Assembly: GCA_035720945.1 (NCBI GenBank)
Contig: DASTNK010000116.1
Location: 1-29,924 of the forward strand
Direction of reading: 5' to 3'
From: SCQX01 sp035720945
GTDB lineage: Bacteria; Pseudomonadota; Gammaproteobacteria; Burkholderiales; Burkholderiaceae_B
Length of the DNA stretch: 29,924 bases
Shown one piece after another: positions 16,833-24,765 of this stretch (position 1 is its first letter; every line of letters begins with the position of its first letter). A program made the position numbers and the translations under genes. The notes under the pieces were generated by a model that worked only from the letters and a program-made list of their open reading frames with translations, did not search any database and had not been told where the DNA came from.

Positions 16833-18326
16833 TTATTTCTCAGGCGTGACCGTTATCCACTGGGTCTGGTTGCCGCGCAATACCAGCAACGCGGCCGCAT
16901 GGGACTTGTTGAGCTTGCCGACCAGCTTGGCGAACTGATCAGGTCCCGTCACGTCGACATTATTGACCGTCAGGATGACATCGCCGGTGTTGATGCCGGC
17001 CGATGCCGCCGGATCGGCGGATTCAACCACTTTCACGCCGCCCTTGATCTTGTCTTTGGTGCGTTCGGCTTCAGGCACGCTGGTGACCTTCAGCCCCAGG
17101 GCATCCACCACGGGTGCCGCTGGCTGGGCCGGCGTCTGGGAGGCGTTCGCTTTCTGATCCGTGAGCTCGCCGACCTTCACACTGAGGGTGACCACCTTGC
17201 CTTTGCGCCAGACTTCCATGGGAACCCGGGTGCCAGGCTTGGTGATGCCGACCAGGCGTGGGAGATCCGTCCAGTGCGCGATGTTGGAGCCATTGAACTT
17301 GATGATCACGTCGCCAGGCTGCACGCCGGCCTCAGAGGCGGGAGAGCTCGATTCAACGTTGCTGACCATCGCGCCCTTGGCCCGATCAAGCCCCAGCGCC
17401 TTGGCCACGTCATCGCTCACCTGCCCGATCTGCACGCCGATACGGCCGCGCGTCACCTTGCCGTGCGCTTTGAGCTGATGCACCACGCGCATGACTTCAT
17501 CGATGGGGATGGCCAGGGAAATCCCCATGAACCCACCGCTTTCGGAGATGATCTGGGAATTGATCCCCACCACTTGACCGGACAGATTGATCAGCGGCCC
17601 GCCCGAATTGCCGGGATTGACCGCGACATCGGTCTGGATGAATGGCAGATAATCGCCGGTGTCACGGTTGATCGCACTGACGATCCCGGCCGTGACGGTG
17701 GAATCCAGGCCGAACGGCGAGCCAATGGCCAGCACCCACTGCCCTTTCTTGAGCTTGTCGGAATCACCGATGGTCAACGGAGGGGCGCCATGGATGTCGA
17801 TTTTGATCAGCGCGATGTCGGTGCGCGGATCGGTGCCAATGATCTTGGCCTTGTATTCCTTGCCATTGGTCAGCGTCACGTAGATGCCATTGGAATGCGC
17901 GATCACGTGGTTGTTGGTCAGGATGTAGCCATCGCTGGAAATGAAGAACCCCGACCCCACACCGCGCGGAACCGTGCGTTCGCGGGGCTTGGCCTCTGGC
18001 GAACGATGGTGCTGGCGCGGCGGCTGCATGCCGGGCGGCAGGAAATTGGGACCGAAGAACCAGCGGAACATGTTGTACGGGTCATCGCTGTCGGGTCCTG
18101 GCGAGCGCACCGGCACGGCTTCGGTGGTGCGGATGTTGACCACTGACCCTTCCGTCTTGGCGACGACCGAGGTGAAATCAGGCAGGGACAGTACGGGCGC
18201 GGGCGCGGGTGCGGTTTCGGCGTATGACGGTGCCCCTGCGACGGAAAACGCCAGCAGAACCCCAGTCGACACCGACGCGATTATTCGTTTGAGTCTGCTA
18301 TCGGCCATACTTGTTGAGAGCATCAT
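16833..18326 (-). CDS. degP: Periplasmic serine protease DegP/MucD (HtrA family)
   Basis: This HtrA-family protease degrades misfolded envelope proteins. The 497-residue precursor starts MMLSTSMADS with a hydrophobic signal sequence (about 13-30) and a likely cleavage after SYA (34-36). The trypsin-like catalytic triad is H140 in TNNHVI, D170 in TDIALIKI and S241 in GNSGGPL. Two PDZ domains follow, marked by RGRIGVQIGQV ... GVQPGDVIIKFNG and by GINTGDVILTVNN. The start at 18326 has AGGAG seven bases upstream, and a longer frame is a read-through artefact. It is the last gene of the rpoE-rseA-mucB operon, as in Bordetella and (as mucD) Pseudomonas, so its product is both a target and a partner of the sigma-E response. 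A terminator follows. Confidence 0.95.
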   Translation of the reverse strand: MMLSTSMADSRLKRIIASVSTGVLLAFSVAGAPSYAETAPAPAPVLSLPDFTSVVAKTEGSVVNIRTTEAVPVRSPGPDSDDPYNMFRWFFGPNFLPPGMQPPRQHHRSPEAKPRERTVPRGVGSGFFISSDGYILTNNHVIAHSNGIYVTLTNGKEYKAKIIGTDPRTDIALIKIDIHGAPPLTIGDSDKLKKGQWVLAIGSPFGLDSTVTAGIVSAINRDTGDYLPFIQTDVAVNPGNSGGPLINLSGQVVGINSQIISESGGFMGISLAIPIDEVMRVVHQLKAHGKVTRGRIGVQIGQVSDDVAKALGLDRAKGAMVSNVESSSPASEAGVQPGDVIIKFNGSNIAHWTDLPRLVGITKPGTRVPMEVWRKGKVVTLSVKVGELTDQKANASQTPAQPAAPVVDALGLKVTSVPEAERTKDKIKGGVKVVESADPAASAGINTGDVILTVNNVDVTGPDQFAKLVGKLNKSHAAALLVLRGNQTQWITVTPEK

Positions 18327-18348
18327 GGAACTCCTGTGAAAAGCCAAA

Positions 18349-19389
18349 CTACCTGGATGACGCCAAAGGAACATATTCGGTACGCTTGGCGATGTCGCGC
18401 AAAGTTCGCACAGGCACCTCGCCCACGACCGTGAACCAGTGATCCCCGATTCGGGTTCCGTATATGTTGAGCGCGCCTTTTCGGACAGCGCCCTTCGGCA
18501 ACGCTTGCTCATGGGCCTTGTCGAACGGTTCGATGAAAACCGATATGGCGGCCAAGCCATCGGACAAGACCAACTGATTGACCTGCTTGCCCGCTTTCAT
18601 GGGCCGCTGAACTTGGGTGACGTCGACGAAACCCGCCGGCACCGAAATGCGCCAGCCCATTTTCGCCAGATCGATCGGCCGCATCGGCGCCTCCAGCACC
18701 TTCCACCCCTTGGTGTTCCAGTGCGGTTCGAGCTGGCTGGGCTGAACGCTTTCGCCCACCTTCAGGTTGGTGAAGGAAATCTGATCGATCACTCCACCAC
18801 CGGGACCCAACGTCTGGGACTTGAGCAGCAAGTCGGTCTTCGTATCGGAACAATACCGATGCCCATAACGATCATGATCTTTGGGCATGAGCTCGATCAT
18901 GACGCACTCGCGGCCAGCCACGCGATGCGGCCGCTTGTTTTTTATGACACTGTAATATGCGGGAATGTTCCGTCCGTCGGTGATCAACAACCCCGGAAAA
19001 CGGTCGGCGCGAAGGGTTTCAAGCACAACGATCTTGTGTTCAGGAACGAGGCGCTCGATATTGTCGTTGTGTCGCAGGAATTCGCCCGGCGCGCCATCGA
19101 GCATTTCAAGACGCTCACGCTCACCGGTGCCGTCGACCATATGCACGATGCGGGTCGACTGCAGAACTGGACCTTGCTGATAGGTGAACACACCGGCATA
19201 GTCCAACTGGCGCGCGGCGCCCTGGATTTTCTGCAGCAATGCGAGCGTTGGATCGACCGCGGACGGTGCCGGCCCGGCCGCCAGAACAGGCTGTGCCACC
19301 AGGCATGCCGCCACCGCCAGCCAACGGCAGATCCGGCTCAGTTGCACCGGGCGCTCTGCGCGCCAACTGGTTGCGACATGCCGCGCCAT
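18349..19389 (-). CDS. mucB: Sigma-E regulatory protein MucB/RseB
   Basis: RseB/MucB is a periplasmic lipoprotein-like sensor that binds the anti-sigma factor RseA and shields it from DegS; lipid or lipopolysaccharide intermediates release it. The 346 residues have an N-terminal signal sequence (hydrophobic 22-36, cleavage near ALA), then an LolA-like domain starting at LLQKIQGAARQLDYAGVFTYQQG and the family box ERERLEMLDGAPGEFLR. The smaller C-terminal domain includes WRISVPAGF and LSDGLAAISVFIEPF. Start and the rseA stop share one base (TAATG), so translation is coupled and stoichiometry controlled. degP follows by 22 bp. Family identity is clear; the bound signal is inferred from orthologues. 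Confidence 0.93.
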   Translation of the reverse strand: MARHVATSWRAERPVQLSRICRWLAVAACLVAQPVLAAGPAPSAVDPTLALLQKIQGAARQLDYAGVFTYQQGPVLQSTRIVHMVDGTGERERLEMLDGAPGEFLRHNDNIERLVPEHKIVVLETLRADRFPGLLITDGRNIPAYYSVIKNKRPHRVAGRECVMIELMPKDHDRYGHRYCSDTKTDLLLKSQTLGPGGGVIDQISFTNLKVGESVQPSQLEPHWNTKGWKVLEAPMRPIDLAKMGWRISVPAGFVDVTQVQRPMKAGKQVNQLVLSDGLAAISVFIEPFDKAHEQALPKGAVRKGALNIYGTRIGDHWFTVVGEVPVRTLRDIAKRTEYVPLASSR

Positions 19390-19880
19390 TACCTGACCAC
19401 CCCCGTATCGAACGACACCTGCCGCACGGGCCCCGCGCCAATGAGTTGGGAATGGGCGTCGAGGTAGTCGGTCAGGCCAGGATTGTCACTTGCGCTGGCG
19501 ACCACCTGAACCTGCGCGGGGCCCGAACCCGAGAAATATGGCAGTGCCACCCAGACGACCGATGCCACCGCCGCGGCCACCACCAACCCGGACACGCCGA
19601 GACGCACCGGTAGGCGGCGGCGCGCATGAGGCGCCACGATGGGAGGTTCTTTGTCGATGGCCTGGGATACCCGCGCATAGAATCGTTCAGAGGGCTGGAT
19701 ACCGAGCTCCCCGCTACGCATCACGTCGCCGATGAGGTGGTAGGTATCCCAGACATGGCGCCCGTATGGCAAGTTGAGCTCTTCGGAACGTATTGATTCC
19801 TCGCCGTCGACCCATGCGGATACCGACGCCTCCCAGGAAGCGGGTTCGGGAACATCCTTGGAATGAGAGGCTGTATTCAT
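19389..19880 (-). CDS. rseA: Anti-sigma-E factor RseA/MucA
   Basis: RseA is a single-pass inner-membrane protein that holds sigma E until cleaved by DegS and RseP. The 163 residues contain an N-terminal cytoplasmic sigma-binding helix bundle (WEASVSAWVDGEE ... YHLIGDVMRSGE), a transmembrane segment at about 94-116 and a short periplasmic part that would bind MucB. The ATG at 19880 follows AAGGAG; an upstream ATG at 19898 lies on top of that ribosome-binding motif and is less likely. It follows rpoE by 11 bp and shares one base with mucB. The periplasmic part is only about 45 residues, shorter than in E. coli RseA. Confidence 0.93.
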   Translation of the reverse strand: MNTASHSKDVPEPASWEASVSAWVDGEESIRSEELNLPYGRHVWDTYHLIGDVMRSGELGIQPSERFYARVSQAIDKEPPIVAPHARRRLPVRLGVSGLVVAAAVASVVWVALPYFSGSGPAQVQVVASASDNPGLTDYLDAHSQLIGAGPVRQVSFDTGVVR

Positions 19881-19891
19881 CGAATGACTCC

Positions 19892-20491
19892 TTACCATCG
19901 ACGCTCGGTATCGGTGTCCAGAATTGGACGCAATTGTGCGGCGATGGCCTCACGTGCGCGAAATATTCGGGAACGCACCGTACCAATGGGGCATCCCATG
20001 CTCTCCGCTATTTCTTCATAGCTCAAGCCTTCTATTTCGCGTAAAACAATAGCCGTTTTCAAATCTTCCGGCAACGCATCAATGGCGGCGTTGACGGTTT
20101 CGACCACCTGGCGACTGGCCAGCATGGACTCCGGCGTACTTATATCGGTTAGGTTGTCGATCTGGCTAAAAGTTTCACCATCCTCGTTCTCGATGGTGGT
20201 GGGCGTGCTGGGGCGGCGCCCATTGGCCACTTGCCAGTTGCGCGCGGTGTTGATGGCGATGCGATACAACCACGTATAGAAGGCACTTTCACCCCGAAAC
20301 TGCGGCAAGGCCCGGTACGCCTTGACGAAAGCCTCCTGCGCCACATCTTCGATTTCCGAGGGGTCGCGGATCATGCGCGAAAGCAGGCGCATGATCTTGC
20401 GCTGATATTTCAGGACCAACAGATCGAAGGCACGCTTGTCGCCCCGCTGAACACGGGCCACCAGCTCGGCATCGACCTCGCGCTCGCTCAC
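19892..20491 (-). CDS. rpoE: RNA polymerase sigma-E factor (RpoE/AlgU)
   Basis: This is a 199-residue group-IV (ECF) sigma factor. Region 2 covers about 22-90 with FDLLVLKYQRKIMRLLSRM, the -10 recognition helix around DVAQEAFVKAYRALPQFRGESAFYTWLYRIA; region 4 includes PEDLKTAIVLREIEGLSYEEIAESM and the recognition helix GCPIGTVRSRIFRARE. Both are near-identical to RpoE of other proteobacteria. The GTG start at 20491 fits the usual MSEREVDAEL beginning; a longer frame to 20725 adds 78 unrelated residues. Its GTGA start overlaps the stop of the upstream YgfX-like gene by 4 bp. Autoregulation is usual, but I could not identify a GAACTT/TCTGA-type sigma-E promoter upstream, so expression may come from within fabF or earlier. 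Confidence 0.96.
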   Translation of the reverse strand: MSEREVDAELVARVQRGDKRAFDLLVLKYQRKIMRLLSRMIRDPSEIEDVAQEAFVKAYRALPQFRGESAFYTWLYRIAINTARNWQVANGRRPSTPTTIENEDGETFSQIDNLTDISTPESMLASRQVVETVNAAIDALPEDLKTAIVLREIEGLSYEEIAESMGCPIGTVRSRIFRAREAIAAQLRPILDTDTERRW

Positions 20492-20997
20492 TGGCCACCC
20501 TGCGCGGCAACGATTGCCGGCCGGGCGATCCGGCTGGCCAGGCAGACCTGCAACCGACGCCAGGCCTGCGGCGGAACTCGGGATTTCCAGAGGGTGACCT
20601 GCAACATAGCATCCTTCGAAACAAGACGATCCTGGTCGACAAAACGCAGGCTGATCCAGAACGGCCCGAGCCAGACTCGCACGGGACACAGGTGTGCCAT
20701 GCGCGCGCCATCGGACGGCGCCCATTGCCAGCGGTCGTCCGCCCCCAGGGAAAGCACCCCCGACGACGCCTCCGCGCGAATCCGCCGGGAGCGTTCACGT
20801 ACCCACCACAGCGACAGACCCATAGTTAGCACATATGGCGAGGCCAGGCAATACGCCGCGCCAGCCATGGCCGCCGCCAGCAGCCCGGGCTCGAGCAGCG
20901 CCACCCAGCGCGGACGCGAGACAGGCCAGGACAGAACGACGGGCGCGCCGACGTCCGGGATGCCTGGCCTGACTGATCTGACGGTGCCGTGCCGCAT
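20488..20997 (-). CDS. Small membrane protein resembling YgfX (CptA family)
   Basis: This 169-residue protein has two adjacent membrane segments (about 31-48 and 52-66), a basic stretch RERSRRIRAE, then a cytoplasmic beta-rich part with LSLGADDRWQW, FWISLRFVDQD, LWKSRVPPQAWRRLQV. The layout closely recalls E. coli YgfX: two membrane helices, a WQ-type strand, a late W(x)S and an xxWRxLR helix. YgfX was proposed as a toxin-like inhibitor acting with SdhE. Sequence similarity here is modest and based on memory of the pattern. It sits 16 bp after fabF and its stop overlaps the rpoE GTG by 4 bp, so rpoE translation may depend on it. No sdhE gene is nearby. No clear ribosome-binding site precedes its ATG. 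Confidence 0.62.
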   Translation of the reverse strand: MRHGTVRSVRPGIPDVGAPVVLSWPVSRPRWVALLEPGLLAAAMAGAAYCLASPYVLTMGLSLWWVRERSRRIRAEASSGVLSLGADDRWQWAPSDGARMAHLCPVRVWLGPFWISLRFVDQDRLVSKDAMLQVTLWKSRVPPQAWRRLQVCLASRIARPAIVAAQGGQ

Positions 20998-21013
20998 GCG
21001 TGGCGATCGGGCG

Positions 21014-22246
21014 CTACGAAAGGCGCCGCACGATCATGGAACCGTTGGTGCCGCCGAACCCGAACGAATTCGACAGCGCCACATCGATCTTCATGTCACG
21101 CGCCTGATTCGCGCAATAATCGAGATCGCACTCGGGGTCCTGGCTGAAGATATTGATGGTGGGGGGCGAGACCTGACGATACACGGCCAGCGTCGTGAAT
21201 ACCGCTTCGATGCCGCCCGCGGCCCCCAGAAGATGGCCCGTCATGGATTTGGTGGAGTTGACGACAAGCTTCCGGGCGTGGTCGCCAAAAGCCAGTTTGA
21301 GGGCTTCGGTTTCGTTGATGTCACCCAGCGGCGTGGAGGTGCCATGGGCATTGACGTAATCGACCTCGTCGGGGTTGACGCCACCGTTGCGCAGGGCGTT
21401 GAGCACGCCGCGTCGCGGCCCGTCGCGATCAGGCGCCGTGATGTGATGCGCGTCGGAGCTCATGCCATAGCCCGCGAACTCGCCGTAGATGCGCGCACCG
21501 CGCTTGCGGGCGTGTTCGTATTCTTCAAGCATCAGGGCACCGGCCCCCTCGCCCAGCACGAAGCCGTCGCGATCACGATCGAAAGGACGCGAAGCCGTGG
21601 CCGGATCGTCGTTGCGCATGGACAGCGCACGCATTGCGGCAAACCCACCAATACCCAATGGCGACACGGTGGACTCGGCGCCCCCGGCCAGCATGACATC
21701 GGCGTCACCGTACTCGATGAGCCGGGCCGCGTCACCAATGGAATGCAGGCCCGTCGTGCAGGCCGACACCACCGCGTAGCTGGGCCCTTTGAGACCCAGC
21801 AGGATGCTGAGCTGCCCTGAAATGAGGTTGATGAGTGCTCCCGGCACGAAGAACGGCGAAATGCGCTTGAGCCCGCGCTGCAGGGTTTCGATCTGGGTTT
21901 CCTCGATGCGCGGCAGACCGCCGATGCCGGAACCCATGATCACACCCGCGCGCTCGCCGTCGGAATCGGAGAGATCAAGGCCGGAATCACGCCAGGCCTG
22001 CAACCCCGCGGCGACGCCATAATGGATGAACGTATCCATCTGCCGGGCTTCTTTCGCGGACAGATACTGCGTCACGTCGAAACCCTTGACTTCGCCAGCG
22101 ATCTGGGAATTGAGCGCGGATGCGTCGAAGCGCGTGATGCGTCCGATGCCTGACCGGCCGTTGACCACGTTGTCCCAGGCGCTTTCCACGTCGTTGCCGA
22201 TGGGGGAAACAATGCCCAGTCCGGTAATGACGACACGTCGTTTCAC
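21014..22246 (-). CDS. fabF: 3-oxoacyl-[acyl-carrier-protein] synthase II
   Basis: FabF condenses acyl-ACP with malonyl-ACP and is needed to make cis-vaccenate. The protein is 410 residues. The catalytic triad is C163 in SACTTG, H301 in NAHGTST and H338 in KSMTGHLLGAAG; the C-terminal loop SNSFGFGGTNGS is standard. The GTG start at 22246 has GAGGAG about 8 bp before it; an upstream frame to 22465 from a TTG is rejected. It is transcribed after acpP with a 321-bp gap. Sixteen bp downstream begins the YgfX-like gene and then rpoE, so fatty-acid synthesis and envelope stress genes could share transcripts. Confidence 0.96.
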   Translation of the reverse strand: MKRRVVITGLGIVSPIGNDVESAWDNVVNGRSGIGRITRFDASALNSQIAGEVKGFDVTQYLSAKEARQMDTFIHYGVAAGLQAWRDSGLDLSDSDGERAGVIMGSGIGGLPRIEETQIETLQRGLKRISPFFVPGALINLISGQLSILLGLKGPSYAVVSACTTGLHSIGDAARLIEYGDADVMLAGGAESTVSPLGIGGFAAMRALSMRNDDPATASRPFDRDRDGFVLGEGAGALMLEEYEHARKRGARIYGEFAGYGMSSDAHHITAPDRDGPRRGVLNALRNGGVNPDEVDYVNAHGTSTPLGDINETEALKLAFGDHARKLVVNSTKSMTGHLLGAAGGIEAVFTTLAVYRQVSPPTINIFSQDPECDLDYCANQARDMKIDVALSNSFGFGGTNGSMIVRRLS

Positions 22247-22567
22247 GGAAGACTCCTCAAATGAATGCACGGTCTGGTGCGGGCCCCCGCCAGATTGTGG
22301 CGCGCACAGAACGAAGCGAGGCGCCCCACTCTGTTGCGCAAAGCCCGCCGACCCTGGAACACGAAGGGGTGGATGCCGAGCCGCCGCGTCGATGCGCCAT
22401 TCCCGCCTGATCGATGAGCGCGCCGTGCGCTGATCGGACCAAGGGGTTGAGGCGATACGCCGCAACCGGGCAAAAGCCCTGAATGTCCAAACCCGGCGGG
22501 CTCGTGGGAGCCGCTACGGCGCCGGCCGGCTATGCCAGACGCGCCACATGGATTGATAGACTTGAGA
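22247..22567 (-). other. Structured non-coding spacer between acpP and fabF
   Basis: These 321 bp hold no gene I can support. On either strand two hairpins can form: one at 22492-22526, in which CCGGC/GCCGG encloses GGCTC/GAGCC with a CCAC-type loop, and one at 22274-22293 just before the fabF ribosome-binding site (CTGG..CGGG pairing with CCCG CCAG). Neither is followed by a T-run, so they are not ordinary terminators. They could protect or process the very abundant acpP transcript or limit fabF expression. Confidence 0.4.
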
Positions 22568-22807
22568 TTACTGCTTGCTATGCGACGTGATGTAGTCAAC
22601 AGCTTGCTGAACCGTGGTGATTTTCTCGGCCTCTTCGTCCGGGATTTCGGTTTCGAACTCGTCCTCGAGAGCCATTACGAGCTCGACCATATCGAGCGAA
22701 TCGGCACCGAGGTCGTCAAGGAACGAAGATTCGTTTTTGATCTCGGCGTCATTGACACCAAGTTGCTCAGCGACGATCTTCTTGACGCGCTGTTCGATGC
22801 TTTCCAT
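22568..22807 (-). CDS. acpP: Acyl carrier protein
   Basis: ACP carries the growing acyl chain on a 4'-phosphopantetheine attached to S37 in GADSLDMVELVM. It is 79 residues, very acidic, and starts MESIEQRVKKIVAEQLGV. The ATG at 22807 follows TTGGAG; an ATG four codons earlier lies on that ribosome-binding site. It sits between fabG and fabF as in E. coli and has its own strong promoter. Confidence 0.97.
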   Translation of the reverse strand: MESIEQRVKKIVAEQLGVNDAEIKNESSFLDDLGADSLDMVELVMALEDEFETEIPDEEAEKITTVQQAVDYITSHSKQ

Positions 22808-22821
22808 GCAGATCTCCAAGT

Positions 22822-22865
22822 GGGAAAAATTCCCGCGAATTATATAGCCAAATGAAAAGTTTCAA
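22822..22865 (-). promoter_or_regulatory. Putative acpP promoter and 5' hairpin
   Basis: On the minus strand a perfect TATAAT (22844-22839) lies 15 bp after TTGAAA (22865-22860). The spacer is shorter than ideal. The resulting short leader holds a small hairpin GGGAA/TTCCC (22822-22834) ahead of the ribosome-binding site. It fits the known need for extra acpP expression from inside the fab cluster. The rest of the fabG-acpP gap (22866-22997) shows nothing definite. Confidence 0.55.
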
Positions 22866-22997
22866 AGGGACAGGCTATGACAAAGACATGGCATCAGCGG
22901 GCATTTGTTTCTTGTGCGACGAAAGCGCGGATTGCCCGGTGAAATACCTCCCGAATGGACAGATTTTACCCTGTTCCATCAGTACCACACATACCCT

Positions 22998-23741
22998 CTA
23001 CATATACAAACCGCCGTTCACGTGCACCGTTGTGCCCGTGATGTAATCAGCCTGCGGCGACGCCAGGAAGGCGGCGGCGTTGGCGATGTCCGTCGGCAAG
23101 CCCAGGCGCCCCAGAGGCACTTGCGCCAGAATGGATTCGCGCTGCGCATCGCTCAATGCCCGGGTCATGTCGGTGTCGATGAAGCCAGGCGCCACACAAT
23201 TGACCGTGACATTGCGACTGCCCAGTTCGCGCGCCAGGGAGCGCGTCATGCTGGTGACGCCCGCCTTGGCCGCGGCATAGTTGGCTTGCCCCGGATTGCC
23301 GCTGAATCCGATCACCGAGGTGATATTGATGATGCGCCCCCAGCGGGCCTTCATCATGCTGCGCATGACGGCGCGCGAAAGGCGAAACACCGCCGTGAGG
23401 TTGGTATTGATGACGGCGTCCCAATCATCATCCTTCATGCGCATGGCCAGGTTGTCCCGCGTGATGCCAGCGTTGTTGACCAGGATGTGTGGGCCGCCGT
23501 CTTCCTTGCCAAGCTCCGCCACCAGGGCGTCACAAGCGGCCGCGTCGGTCACGTCCAGCACCACGCCCCGGCCGCCCGCCCCGGCCAGCGTGGCGCTGAT
23601 GGCATCGGCACCGGTCCGGGAGGTGGCGGTGCCGATGACGCGCGCACCCCGCAGGGCGAGTTCGCGAACGATGGCCTGACCGATTCCCCGGGTGGCGCCC
23701 GTCACCAGGGCGGTCTTGCCTTCGAGATGGCGTTCTTGCAT
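22998..23741 (-). CDS. fabG: 3-oxoacyl-[acyl-carrier-protein] reductase
   Basis: FabG reduces beta-ketoacyl-ACP with NADPH. The 247-residue short-chain dehydrogenase has the cofactor loop TGATRGIG (14-21), NNAG (89-92) and the catalytic set S142, Y155 and K159 in NITSVIG and YAAAKAG. The FabG-specific VAPGFIDTDMT and the C-terminal TGTTVHVNGGLYM are present. The ATG follows AAGGAG and the gene starts only 4 bp after fabD ends. Confidence 0.97.
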   Translation of the reverse strand: MQERHLEGKTALVTGATRGIGQAIVRELALRGARVIGTATSRTGADAISATLAGAGGRGVVLDVTDAAACDALVAELGKEDGGPHILVNNAGITRDNLAMRMKDDDWDAVINTNLTAVFRLSRAVMRSMMKARWGRIINITSVIGFSGNPGQANYAAAKAGVTSMTRSLARELGSRNVTVNCVAPGFIDTDMTRALSDAQRESILAQVPLGRLGLPTDIANAAAFLASPQADYITGTTVHVNGGLYM

Positions 23742-23745
23742 GGTG

Positions 23746-24678
23746 CTACTCCTTGATGACGGCCAGCGTGGCCTCGAGCGAGGCGGGGTCGCTGACGTTG
23801 AAACTTTGCAGATCCTTGTCGATCCGGCGTGTCAGGCCCGACAGGACCTTGCCGGGACCACATTCGATCACGTGCGTGATGCCCCGATCCTTCATGGCGC
23901 GGATAGTCTCGACCCAGCGCACGGGGTGCCAGGCCTGCCGCACCAGTGCGTCCCGGATGGCGGCCGGATCGGACGGGCTCGCAACGTCGACGTTGTTGAT
24001 GAGTTCGATACCCGGTGCCGCCATCGACACGCCGGCCAATGCCTTGCCCAATACAGTGGCGGCGGGTTCCAACAGCCGGGAATGAAACGGTGCCGAGACC
24101 GGCAGCGGCAACGCCCGCTTGGCGCCCGCTGCCTTGGCCAGTTCGCAGGCGCGTGCGACGGCGGTGGCATGGCCCGCGATCACCACCTGGGCGGGGGCAT
24201 TGAAATTCACAGCCTCGACCATTTCCCCCCGGGCGGCCTGCGCGCAGACATCCCGCACGACATCGTCGTCGAGCCCGAGAATGGCGGCCATCCCACCCGT
24301 GCCGACCGGCACGGCGGTCTGCATGGCGTCGGCACGAACCCGCACGATGCGCACCGCGTCTTCCAACGCCAGCGAACGCGCGGCGGTCAGGGCGGAATAC
24401 TCGCCCAGACTATGCCCGGCAACCAGGGAAGGCTCGGGGCCGCCCGCTGCTAACCAGGCCCGATACATGGCGACCGCCGAAGCCAGCATCGCCGGTTGTG
24501 TGTTGGTGGTCAGATTCAATTGCTCGGCCGGACCACCGGCGATGAGGCTAGCCAGATCCTGGCCAAGCGCGGCCGACGCCAAACCCAGGGCTTCCGCCAC
24601 AACCGTGTTGCCGGCCCACGCGTCGAGCATGCCCACCGACTGGGAGCCCTGCCCCGGAAAAACGAATGCGATTTTCAT
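23746..24678 (-). CDS. fabD: Malonyl-CoA:acyl carrier protein transacylase
   Basis: FabD moves malonyl from CoA to ACP to supply all elongation steps. The 310-residue protein begins IAFVFPGQGSQSVGM; the nucleophile is S90 in GHSLGEYSAL, with the catalytic histidine in the SAPFHSRLL segment and Gln in the PGQGSQ oxyanion loop. The ATG at 24678 is set by the family N-terminus; its ribosome-binding site is poor. It lies 87 bp after fabH and 4 bp before fabG. Confidence 0.96.
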   Translation of the reverse strand: MKIAFVFPGQGSQSVGMLDAWAGNTVVAEALGLASAALGQDLASLIAGGPAEQLNLTTNTQPAMLASAVAMYRAWLAAGGPEPSLVAGHSLGEYSALTAARSLALEDAVRIVRVRADAMQTAVPVGTGGMAAILGLDDDVVRDVCAQAARGEMVEAVNFNAPAQVVIAGHATAVARACELAKAAGAKRALPLPVSAPFHSRLLEPAATVLGKALAGVSMAAPGIELINNVDVASPSDPAAIRDALVRQAWHPVRWVETIRAMKDRGITHVIECGPGKVLSGLTRRIDKDLQSFNVSDPASLEATLAVIKE

Positions 24679-24765
24679 GATGAACCCAAGGAAAAAATTA
24701 GTCGCAGCGAGAACAAAGACAAAATCGTCGAGCGCGGCCGCCCGGGCTGTGCGAATCGAATCGGG

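Noticed and set aside
20231..21820. A 529-codon open frame on the plus strand opposite rpoE, the YgfX-like gene and fabF
   Set aside because: It is antisense to three well-supported genes in high-GC DNA, where such long mirror frames are common, and its translation has no recognisable domain.
22257..22490. A 77-codon frame on the minus strand within the acpP-fabF spacer
   Set aside because: It would start at a TTG without a ribosome-binding site and shows no family resemblance; the interval reads better as non-coding.
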